DNA of 8,922 nucleotides from Bacillota bacterium. Its GTDB lineage: Bacteria > Bacillota > Clostridia > Christensenellales > Aristaeellaceae. Position numbers and translations under genes: made by a program. Below, one piece after another: positions 1-5,989 of this stretch. The notes beneath the pieces are model-generated. The model saw nothing but the letters and a program-made list of their open reading frames with translations. It was not told the DNA's origin and did not search any database. The DNA lies in the NCBI GenBank assembly GCA_023396045.1, contig JAEWXD010000015.1, forward strand, positions 1 to 8,922. Reading direction: 5' to 3'. Position 1 is the stretch's first letter; each line of letters opens with the position of its first letter.

Positions 1-798
1 CTTATAGCCTGCTGCAACATACCCTCTGGTCGATTCAGGATCCGGCGCCTTCTCCGCTACATACTCATAACCCTTGAACTCCGCCTTTCCGGCTGCTATA
101 AACTTATTAGTTGCCACATCTCCTGTTAGCGTATACTTTGCAAGTTCAACAGGCGGTTCGTCGATCGTCACATAGCGGGTTACATGCTGCGCTTTCAGAG
201 TGGGAACATCTATGCCTAATTCGTTAAATCCTCCCCCTGTTCTGCTGGTTACAAGATCATAGACTACCGTATCCGTATCTCCTCCGCCCTGACCATTTAC
301 TACGCGCAGTTGGTTGCCTGCCAAATACTGAATGGTATAGACATATTTGTCAGTCTTCAGCTGATCGAATTGGATTGTCTGCCCCGGAGTTACCTGCTTG
401 GTTTCTAAAACGGCACCTGCCTTCTTATCTACCAAGCTGATAAAAACAGTATTATCTGCTCCTGTTTTATCAACGGAATAGGACAAGTAATAGTCCGTAT
501 TCATGTCACCGTTATAACCATTTCCGTTATAATCAAGCTTTTGAACTAAAAAAGTCACTCTTGAAGCATTCGCCGCATGATTGTATTCAGTCGGAACAGG
601 TGGTACATCCTGGGCAATGCTTGCACTTTTTGCAGCAGCATCCTTGTTCAGTACCTCTTCATTTTCAGTCCACACTCCTGCTGCATAGGCTGTCATTTGT
701 CCCAAAAGCATCACCGCACAGAGAACCAGTGTCAGTAGATTTCTTATGTGTCTGCTTTTCTTTGATGTAAGTTTTGGCTTCGTTTCGTTTTTTTTCAT
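1..798 (-). CDS. Secreted, probably surface-anchored protein, N-terminal part (runs off left edge)
   Basis: The frame is open for 266 codons from ATG at 798 to the window edge, with no stop. An AAGGAG box sits about 7 bases before the ATG. Residues 1-39 form a long Gram-positive signal peptide: a lysine/arginine-rich stretch (to R19), a hydrophobic core (LLTLVLCAVMLLG), and a likely signal peptidase I site after AYA (residue 39). The mature part is rich in Thr, Val, Asp, Gly and Tyr and reads like repeated beta-sandwich segments, for example VTFLVQKLDYNGNGYNGD and YVYTIQYLAGNQLRVVNG. Its last ~60 residues (VTRYVTIDEPPVELAKYTLTG then FKGYEYVAEK) loosely recall MucBP/Ig-like surface domains. 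The anchor (LPXTG or other) would lie outside the window. I do not recognise a specific family. A surface or adhesin-like role is inferred from the signal peptide and composition only. Confidence 0.75.
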   Translation of the reverse strand, partial: MKKNETKPKLTSKKSRHIRNLLTLVLCAVMLLGQMTAYAAGVWTENEEVLNKDAAAKSASIAQDVPPVPTEYNHAANASRVTFLVQKLDYNGNGYNGDMNTDYYLSYSVDKTGADNTVFISLVDKKAGAVLETKQVTPGQTIQFDQLKTDKYVYTIQYLAGNQLRVVNGQGGGDTDTVVYDLVTSRTGGGFNELGIDVPTLKAQHVTRYVTIDEPPVELAKYTLTGDVATNKFIAAGKAEFKGYEYVAEKAPDPESTRGYVAAGYK

Positions 799-1065
799 AT
801 TACATCTCCTTTTCTTATTTTCCCACTCAGAAATAGGTCGCATCTCTTTTCGGAAGATCTGCAAGTTTTCCGAAAAAATGACATGAGACTATTGTCAACC
901 CTGTAACTATCCACAACCCAACTGTAAATGAATAAACTAGCCAAGATTTACATGTCATACAATTTTGGTTCAATGGAGTTTAAATATCAAACAAGAGCTC
1001 ATATAGTAAAGTGAATCAAAAAGATGTTCGCAAGACTTTAGTGGTATTTAAATTATACTTGTTCT
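799..1065. other. Intergenic stretch upstream of the surface-protein gene
   Basis: I see no gene here. It should contain the leader and promoter of the minus-strand surface-protein gene. A perfect minus-strand TTGACA lies at 893-898, but no convincing -10 box follows it at normal spacing, so no promoter is called. A short hairpin lies at 847-876. The rest is AT-rich without evident RNA genes or repeats. Confidence 0.5.
847..876. repeat. Inverted repeat in the 5' leader of the surface-protein gene
   Basis: TTTTCGGAA (847-855) is matched exactly by its complement TTCCGAAAA (868-876), giving a 9-bp stem. No U-tract follows in either direction, so it is not a standard intrinsic terminator. It lies about 50 bases before the ATG at 798. 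It could be an operator or an mRNA structure in the leader; the sequence does not decide which. Confidence 0.5.
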
Positions 1066-1218
1066 TCACGAATTATACAAGAGGGTTTCATCCATTTTTA
1101 AACGATTTTTCTCAGTTATATCATTCACTCTTTGCTTCATGATATCCTGTAACAGAAAATCTAGTGCTATAACCCTTTTTCTTAGTAATGGTATTTCATT
1201 ATTTAACAATCTCATCAT
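1066..1218 (-). CDS. Small ORF, 50 residues, coupled to the ParA remnant
   Basis: ATG at 1216-1218 overlaps the stop of the preceding remnant (ATGA). It is preceded by a strong AGGGAGG box four bases upstream, which is the best argument that it was once a real, translationally coupled gene. The product begins MMRLLNNEIPLLRKRVIALD and ends DETLLYNS at a TGA. It is highly charged, has no membrane segment or signal peptide, and is probably mostly helical. I do not recognise the family. It may be an intact small accessory protein of a former mobile element, or the head of a longer protein cut short. It sits in a region of gene decay, so expression is doubtful. Confidence 0.35.
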   Translation of the reverse strand: MMRLLNNEIPLLRKRVIALDFLLQDIMKQRVNDITEKNRLKMDETLLYNS

Positions 1219-1505
1219 AGTTCCTCCCTAATCAACCTATAGACTTTATAAACACCATCATAGGATAGGATATACTCCTCTGCCGAGTAGTTTTCTTCCT
1301 CTAATTCTGCCATTAACAGATGTCCTATCGTGTCTGCAAGTTCATTGGTATTTTCTATGCCAAAGCATCTTATGAGATTCGCTTGCGGATCAAGGTCAAT
1401 GACGAATACTTTTTTGCCGAGTTCTTTTAATGAATACACAAGGTTTAATGTTGTCGTTGTTTTACCAACTCCATCTTTTCAATTGGCAACGGTGATAATT
1501 TCTGC
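1215..1505 (-). pseudogene. ParA/Soj-type partition ATPase, broken remnant
   Basis: ParA family ATPases position plasmids or conjugative elements by ATP-driven dimerisation on DNA. The reading frame gives AEIITVAN, then an in-frame UGA (1479-1481), then KDGVGKTTTTLNLVYSLKEL and GKKVFVIDLDPQANL, which are the deviant Walker A and following A' region of ParA. The UGA replaces the residue normally just before KGGVGKT, and the second Gly of that motif is Asp. No in-frame start precedes it; a TAG lies upstream. Similarity continues through TIGHLLMAELEEENYSAEEYILSYDGV and then stops: the last residues (YKVYRLIREEL) do not look like ParA and end at a TGA coupled to a small ORF. A full ParA is about 250-270 residues, so roughly two thirds is missing. 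The sequence resembles ParA proteins of Clostridia conjugative transposons, as I recall them. Trapped ATPase activity is not expected. Confidence 0.8.
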
Positions 1506-1652
1506 CGTAGTATGCCACCTTCTTCTCTATACAGAGATTTCATTTATGCTATACTTTTATACAAATTTTGAATATAAAAAATAATGACAGTTTATCCAGC
1601 ATCAAAGTTTAAAAGTTTTGTGGAAGCCTTTAACCCTTGATTTTTTTTGGAT

Positions 1653-1790
1653 TTATTGTACTGTCATCATTATAGCATTATCCCTTGCACCATTTTCACC
1701 AAGCAAAGCCATCACTTCACCTGAACGAAGTTCAAAATCCACATTATCTAATGCTTTCACACCCGGAAAAGTTTTATACACGCCCCGCAT
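1653..1790 (-). pseudogene. Sugar ABC transporter ATPase (RbsA/MglA-like), N-terminal fragment
   Basis: The 45-codon frame begins MRGVYKTFPGVKALDNVDFE and continues LRSGEVMALLGENGA, the start of the nucleotide-binding domain of ribose/galactose-type ATPases (RbsA, MglA, XylG). Walker A should continue GKST, but the frame goes to RDNAIMMTVQ and a TAA, so the fragment is cut inside the P-loop. A stop (TAA, 1797-1799) lies just upstream of the ATG, and the few residues normally ahead of this motif are missing. An intact protein is about 500 residues with two ATPase halves. The fragment is not a possible partner for the ABC permeases further right: those are CUT1-type, whereas RbsA serves CUT2 systems, and this copy lacks nearly all catalytic motifs. 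Confidence 0.8.
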
Positions 1791-1912
1791 TTTTTCTTAG
1801 TGCTTCGTTCAAATTATTCCCGGTGTTATTTATTAAGTTTTAGCACATGAATACTAAAAAATCTCTATGTATATATTTCCAACAAAATTGATCTATAAAA
1901 CGTATAGAGCCA

Positions 1913-2848
1913 TTATTGCATTTTTTTCTGCGCCTTGATAGCGGTTCCTTTATCATCCATGCTGCGCTCTCTACGGTATTGATGGGGGCTTTTCAAATAA
2001 TACATTTTAAATTGTTTGGCAAAATAGCTGGGGGTAGAAAAACCACAGGCTTCGCTTACTTCTGCAATGCCCATTTGTTTTTGCTTGTGCAAGAGGTCTG
2101 CACTTTGCATGAGCCGGTAGCGCAAAAGATATTGTATAGGTGATTCCTTAATACTGCGCTGAAAGCAACGCAAGCACTCTCTTTCCCCAACATTGGCGGC
2201 CTGGGCAATTTGTTTTAAATATATGTTTTCTTTATAGTTGCTATGAATAAAGGCAAGCATTTGCTCCAAACGCTCTGCGTCTTGGCTTTGAAAGACCTTG
2301 GGCAACACATACTCATTTTTGGAAATAATTTCTAACATTACTTTAGAAAGCGCATAGCGCACCTCATACTCATAAGCAAACGGCTTTTCTTGCATGGCAG
2401 TATAGGCTTGTAAAAAATTTACAAACATATTGCCTTGGTTTTGCTCAAACACCAAGGCTTGCATTTGGTTGCTTTGCAAAAAAGGCTCTATATATTTGCC
2501 AAATACCAATTGCTTTTCGCCTATGATTTGAGAAGAAAAAACAATGGAGTTGAACATAAACTCGCCCTCTGCTTCTGCATAATGGGGTACATTGCGGTTG
2601 ATAAATACCAATTGACCCGCACGTACGCTCTGCTCCCAAAAGGGCAAACGCAAAAGCATGGTGCCTTGTTTTACCAAAAGTAATTCCATTTCTTCATGCC
2701 AATGCCAAGGTATGCACTCTTTACGGTTTTGACTAATGGCAGAACTATAAGAAGCACAAGGGAACTCTGCCGTGCCATGATACTTTTTTTCTCTTTGAAT
2801 TTTTTGCATTTGTATTGCATATTGCAATGGTGCTTGGTTGGTTTGCAC
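1913..2848 (-). CDS. AraC-family transcriptional regulator with cupin sensor domain
   Basis: A DNA-binding regulator of 311 residues from the GTG at 2846-2848. That start has AAGGAGGG six bases before it and lies downstream of a good promoter. A longer reading from an ATG at 2890 would start upstream of the -10 box and is rejected. Residues ~45-95 form a cupin-like ligand domain: PWHWHEEMELLLVKQG carries the H-x-H-x3-E pattern (H49, H51, E55), followed by VRAGQLVFINRNVPHY. Residues ~195-295 hold the two AraC helix-turn-helix units, first LKQIAQAANVGERECLRCFQ, then IAEVSEACGFSTPSYFAKQF, closing with the family signature SPHQYRR. Such regulators usually sense a sugar or sugar derivative. It is divergent from the MFS permease with interlocked promoters, so the permease is the likeliest target, with autoregulation. 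The ligand is unknown. Confidence 0.93.
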   Translation of the reverse strand: MQTNQAPLQYAIQMQKIQREKKYHGTAEFPCASYSSAISQNRKECIPWHWHEEMELLLVKQGTMLLRLPFWEQSVRAGQLVFINRNVPHYAEAEGEFMFNSIVFSSQIIGEKQLVFGKYIEPFLQSNQMQALVFEQNQGNMFVNFLQAYTAMQEKPFAYEYEVRYALSKVMLEIISKNEYVLPKVFQSQDAERLEQMLAFIHSNYKENIYLKQIAQAANVGERECLRCFQRSIKESPIQYLLRYRLMQSADLLHKQKQMGIAEVSEACGFSTPSYFAKQFKMYYLKSPHQYRRERSMDDKGTAIKAQKKMQ

Positions 2849-2878
2849 AGTGTTCCCTCCTTTTGTCTGTATAATTAT

Positions 2879-2907
2879 AGTATACGGCAAAAATTTGCTT
2901 GTTTCAA
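2879..2907 (-). promoter_or_regulatory. Sigma-A promoter of the AraC-family regulator
   Basis: Read on the minus strand, TTGAAA (2907-2902), a 17-base spacer and TATACT (2884-2879) form a near-consensus promoter. The predicted start is near 2872, leaving a short leader with AAGGAGGG before the GTG at 2848. Its -35 box shares bases with that of the opposing promoter. Confidence 0.75.
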
Positions 2908-2927
2908 TATAAATTAGTCTATATAAT
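2899..2927 (+). promoter_or_regulatory. Sigma-A promoter of the MFS permease
   Basis: TTGTTT (2899-2904), a 17-base spacer and a perfect TATAAT (2922-2927). The predicted start is near 2934, with a ~25-base leader containing AAAGGAG (2945-2951) ahead of the GTG at 2959. The -35 boxes of this and the regulator's promoter overlap at 2902-2904, so polymerase binding at the two should interfere, and one bound regulator could affect both. Confidence 0.75.
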
Positions 2928-2958
2928 AATAGTGTTTACATATAAAAGGAGTAATTAA

Positions 2959-4122
2959 GTGACACATATACTTTTGGCAATTATATATCTCGCCTTTATC
3001 AGTCTTGGGCTACCCGATGCTTTGCTCGGCTCGTCTTGGCCCACCATGCACCAAGAATTCGCTGTACCCCTTTCGTATGCAGGTGGTATATCCTTTATTA
3101 TTGCACTGGGCACCATATTCAGCAGCTTACAAAGCGATAGACTTACACGCAAGCTTGGTACTTCTTGGCTTACAGCACTCAGTGTTGCCACCACAGCGAT
3201 TGCACTGTTTGGTTTTTCTATTTCCCACAGCTATATTGCACTCTGTCTTTGGGCCATCCCCTATGGCTTGGGTGCAGGCAGTGTAGATGCCTCTTTAAAC
3301 AACTATGTAGCCTTGCACTATGAAAGCAAGCATATGAGTTGGTTGCATATGATGTGGGGTGTTGGCGCCTCCATCGGCCCTTATATTTTAGGTTATGTAC
3401 TAACACGTGGTTTTACTTGGAATATGGGCTATAGAAGCATAGGCTTTATACAAATTGTGCTTACCGTTGCATTGTTCGCAAGCTTGCCTCTTTGGAAAGG
3501 CCAAAAACCAAACCAACAGGCAGAAGAAAACAAAAGCACCAAGCCGCTTTCTTTAAAAGAAGTTTTGACTTTACCCGGTGCAAAAGCAGTTATGTTATAC
3601 TTTTTCGGCTATTGCGCTATAGAACAAACCGTTATTCTATGGGCAAGCAGTTACCTAAACGGACTAAAAGGAATTGAGCCTGCTACCGCCGCTTTCTATG
3701 CCGGACTTTTTTACATCGGCATTACCGTTGGCAGAGGTATCTCCGGCTTTGTAACCATGAAACTCAACGATGACCAAATGATGAAGCTTGGCAAATGCAT
3801 TATTGTCGTTGGTATTGTGCTACTGTTCTTGCCTTTGGGCAATATACTTACACTTATTGGGCTACTGCTCATTGGCCTTGGTTGTGCGCCCATTTACCCC
3901 AGTGTAATTCACTCTACCCCTGCACATTTTGGGGCAGACAAAAGCCATGCGGTAATTGGTGTACAAATGGCAAGCGCCTACCTTGGTACACTCATTATGC
4001 CACCGCTTTTTGGGCTGATTGCCAATAACTTAGGTTTGGTTTGGTTGCCCGTATATATTATGGCCATTGTTGTGATGATGTTTGTAATGCATAAGCAATT
4101 GATTATTAGAACCAGTAAATAA
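2959..4122 (+). CDS. MFS transporter, FucP/sugar-permease-like
   Basis: A 387-residue integral membrane protein of the major facilitator superfamily, with hydrophobicity fitting 12 helices. It begins at GTG, seven bases after AAAGGAG. Helix 1 carries LGLPDALLGSSWP. The loop between helices 2 and 3 has SDRLTRKLG (59-67), the MFS motif A. Helix 4 has GLGAGSVDASLNN (103-115), a pattern seen in fucose-permease-like members (COG0738). A hydrophilic central loop (~180-203, GQKPNQQAEENKSTK) divides the two six-helix halves. The second half ends with IGLGCAPIYPSVIHSTPAHFG and two terminal helices. The length is normal for the family. The substrate cannot be read from sequence; a sugar or small metabolite taken up (or expelled) with protons is the family expectation. 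It is probably controlled by the divergent AraC-type regulator. Confidence 0.9.
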   Translation: MTHILLAIIYLAFISLGLPDALLGSSWPTMHQEFAVPLSYAGGISFIIALGTIFSSLQSDRLTRKLGTSWLTALSVATTAIALFGFSISHSYIALCLWAIPYGLGAGSVDASLNNYVALHYESKHMSWLHMMWGVGASIGPYILGYVLTRGFTWNMGYRSIGFIQIVLTVALFASLPLWKGQKPNQQAEENKSTKPLSLKEVLTLPGAKAVMLYFFGYCAIEQTVILWASSYLNGLKGIEPATAAFYAGLFYIGITVGRGISGFVTMKLNDDQMMKLGKCIIVVGIVLLFLPLGNILTLIGLLLIGLGCAPIYPSVIHSTPAHFGADKSHAVIGVQMASAYLGTLIMPPLFGLIANNLGLVWLPVYIMAIVVMMFVMHKQLIIRTSK

Positions 4123-4124
4123 TG

Positions 4125-4166
4125 ACATATAAAAAGAACTTCCGTATGGAAGTTCTTTTTATATGT
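4125..4166. terminator. Bidirectional intrinsic terminator
   Basis: A perfect 19-bp stem (4125-4143 with 4148-4166) with a GTAT loop. The GC-containing core GAACTTCC/GGAAGTTC is flanked by AAAAA on one side and TTTTT on the other, so either strand gives a hairpin followed by U5. It starts 3 bases after the MFS stop and lies 4 bases from the stop of the convergent ABC permease, so it can end transcription from both sides. Confidence 0.9.
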
Positions 4167-4170
4167 ATCA

Positions 4171-5055
4171 CTACTTCACAGCACCATCTACCATGCCCTT
4201 CATGATATAACGTTGGGCAAAGATAAACAATACAATAATGGGCAACATTGCGAGCAATGCGCTGGTTAAAATTAAGTCCCATTGTTTTACGAAGGCACCA
4301 ACAAAGGCAGTAACAGCCAGTGGCAAAGTTTGAATATTGCCACGCGGGCCCAAAAGCAAGAGGGGCAAGAGATAGTCGTTCCAAATCCAAATACCATTTA
4401 AAATAAGCACGGTTACAACAACAGGCATAAGCAATGGATATATGATGGAGAAAAATATTCTTGGTTGTGAGCAGCCGTCTATAGTGGCGGCTTCTTCCAA
4501 AGAAAGTGGTACGTTTTTAATAAAGCCGGTTAAAATAAAAATCGAGAGTGGCACACCAAAGCCTAAGTAGGCGAAGTATATACCCGGGTAGCTGCTTAAT
4601 AGCCTAATACCGGTAGCATCGCCTACCATTTTAAACCACTGTACCAAGGGGAACATAACCACTTGGAAGGGAATAACCATGGCAGAAACAAACATCATAT
4701 ACACAAAGGTACTCCAACGCGTTTTGTTTCTGGTAATAACCCAGGCTGCCATAGAAGCAAACAGTACAATGATAGCCAAGCTGCCTACGGTAATAAATAA
4801 GGAATCAAAGAAGGCGCCGATATAGTCTGTGGTTGGGTTATTAAATATTCTAAGTACGTTATCTGAAATCTGACCAAAGAAATTGCCTGGCATGCTTAGT
4901 GCAGAGCGCATGATATCGCCACTATTTTTACCACTATTTAAAATAACCATGCCAAACGGTATCATAAACAGCAAGAAGAGAAGTATAGTAAGAACTTCTA
5001 AAACAAGAAGTTTACGCTTTTCTTTAGAGATTTTGGCTTGTTCTGTATTTTGCAT
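4171..5055 (-). CDS. Sugar ABC transporter permease 2 (MalG-type, CUT1)
   Basis: The second membrane subunit of a carbohydrate importer, 294 residues, about six helices, preceded by a charged cytoplasmic N-terminus (MQNTEQAKISKEKRK). The EAA loop that docks on the ATPase is at ~187-210: EEAATIDGCSQPRIFFSIIYP followed by LLMP, with the conserved EAA, G and P in place. The motif GIWIWNDYLLPLLLL near residue 221 and the ending QRYIMKGMVDGAVK are typical of MalG/UgpE homologues. The start ATG overlaps the stop of permease 1 (TAATG), and its AAAGGAG box lies in the last codons of that gene, so translation is coupled. The two permeases would form the channel heterodimer. The sugar is unknown. Confidence 0.93.
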   Translation of the reverse strand: MQNTEQAKISKEKRKLLVLEVLTILLFLLFMIPFGMVILNSGKNSGDIMRSALSMPGNFFGQISDNVLRIFNNPTTDYIGAFFDSLFITVGSLAIIVLFASMAAWVITRNKTRWSTFVYMMFVSAMVIPFQVVMFPLVQWFKMVGDATGIRLLSSYPGIYFAYLGFGVPLSIFILTGFIKNVPLSLEEAATIDGCSQPRIFFSIIYPLLMPVVVTVLILNGIWIWNDYLLPLLLLGPRGNIQTLPLAVTAFVGAFVKQWDLILTSALLAMLPIIVLFIFAQRYIMKGMVDGAVK

Positions 5056-5924
5056 TATGCTTCAATCTCCTTTCTTCTGCTGATACTTACTTGGATAAGG
5101 GAGAATGCTACCAACATAATAAAGAATACAACAGCCTTGGCTTGTGCAATTGCCATAAGGTTTTTACTGTTGGCAGTGTTAAAAATGTCCATAGCAAGCA
5201 ATTGGCTACCCTTAATAATTTCGCCCGCAAAGCGCACGGCAGGGCCACCATTGGTTAAGGTAAAGTTCATATCATATTGTTTAAAACTATTGGTTAAGGT
5301 TAAAAACAACGTAATGGTGAATGAGTTTGCCATCATAGGAATTAAAATTCTACGCAAACGCACAAAATAAGTTGCACCATCTACTGCTGCAGCTTCCATA
5401 ACATCGTCTGGAATACCTTGAATGGCTGCAACATATATCATCATAATATAGCCGGAATATTGCCAAGTATTTACAATGCTCATTGCCCAAATGGCATTGT
5501 TGGAATTGGTAAGCAAGCTTTTTGCAGCAAATACTGTGGTAAACAAATTATTAAACATAAATTGCCAAATATAACCCAGTACAATACCACCGATTAGGTT
5601 AGGAACAAAAAAACCTGCTCTGTAAAAGTTTTTAAACTTCAATTTGCTTGTGCCAAGTAGCGCCAAGCCGAAACCGACGATATTTACAAGCACAACATTG
5701 ATGATGGTGTATTTTAATGTAATAAGGAAAGAATATTGAAATTGCTTTTCACCGAACATAGCGGGGTAATTTGAAAGGCCAACAAAGTTTACCTGGTTGT
5801 TAATGCCATTCCAGTCTGTAAGGGAATAGTAAATACCAAGCACAAAGGGCACAATGATAACCATTACAAATGCAAATACCGCCGGAAACAGAAAAACAGC
5901 ATCCCAAATTTTGCTTCTTTTCAT
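5055..5924 (-). CDS. Sugar ABC transporter permease 1 (MalF/UgpA-type, CUT1)
   Basis: The first membrane subunit of the importer, 289 residues, six predicted helices. An early helix (VFLFPAVFAFVMVIIVPFVL) is followed by the hallmark SLTDWNG (34-40) and a periplasm-facing FVGLSNYPAMF. The EAA loop is at ~177-197 (MEAAAVDGATYFVRLRRILIP), with EAA, G and IP intact. TNGGP (224-228) is another family hallmark. It starts at an ATG preceded by AAGGA about 10 bases away, a somewhat long spacing. It lies 65 bases downstream of the binding-protein gene, separated by a terminator-like hairpin, so it is probably expressed by read-through at a lower level. No ATPase gene is adjacent. Confidence 0.93.
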   Translation of the reverse strand: MKRSKIWDAVFLFPAVFAFVMVIIVPFVLGIYYSLTDWNGINNQVNFVGLSNYPAMFGEKQFQYSFLITLKYTIINVVLVNIVGFGLALLGTSKLKFKNFYRAGFFVPNLIGGIVLGYIWQFMFNNLFTTVFAAKSLLTNSNNAIWAMSIVNTWQYSGYIMMIYVAAIQGIPDDVMEAAAVDGATYFVRLRRILIPMMANSFTITLFLTLTNSFKQYDMNFTLTNGGPAVRFAGEIIKGSQLLAMDIFNTANSKNLMAIAQAKAVVFFIMLVAFSLIQVSISRRKEIEA

Positions 5925-5953
5925 GCTTGCACCGTCCTTCTAAAATAAAATGG

Positions 5954-5979
5954 AAAAAAAGGGAGGCATAATGCCTCCC
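5954..5979 (-). terminator. Terminator-like hairpin between binding protein and permease genes
   Basis: On the minus strand, GGGAGGCA and TGCCTCCC form an 8-bp GC-rich stem with a 3-base loop (5979-5961), followed by a run of seven T (5960-5954). This is a textbook intrinsic terminator 10 bases past the binding-protein stop. Partial termination, or 3' end protection after processing here, would give more binding protein than membrane subunits, as in malE-type operons. Confidence 0.88.
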
Positions 5980-5989
5980 TCAAAATTGA

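Noticed and set aside
893..898. Perfect TTGACA on the minus strand as the -35 of the surface-protein promoter
   Set aside because: The bases 16-18 positions downstream read TTTCGG-like, with no acceptable -10, so I do not call a promoter.
1479..1481. UGA recoded as tryptophan (genetic code 4 or 25), which would make the ParA frame readable
   Set aside because: None of the intact genes here contains an in-frame UGA, and tryptophan is encoded by UGG throughout. The ParA frame also lacks a start and its C-terminal two thirds, so a pseudogene is the simpler reading.
1330..1584. Plus-strand 84-codon ORF over the ParA remnant
   Set aside because: It is the antisense shadow of a recognisable ParA sequence. 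It has no ribosome binding site and its product looks like nothing known.
1618..1800. Plus-strand 60-codon ORF
   Set aside because: It is the antisense of the RbsA-like fragment, whose minus-strand translation is clearly family-like.
2849..2890. Longer N-terminus for the AraC regulator from an ATG at 2890
   Set aside because: That ATG lies upstream of the -10 box and has no ribosome binding site, whereas the GTG at 2848 has AAGGAGGG at ideal spacing.
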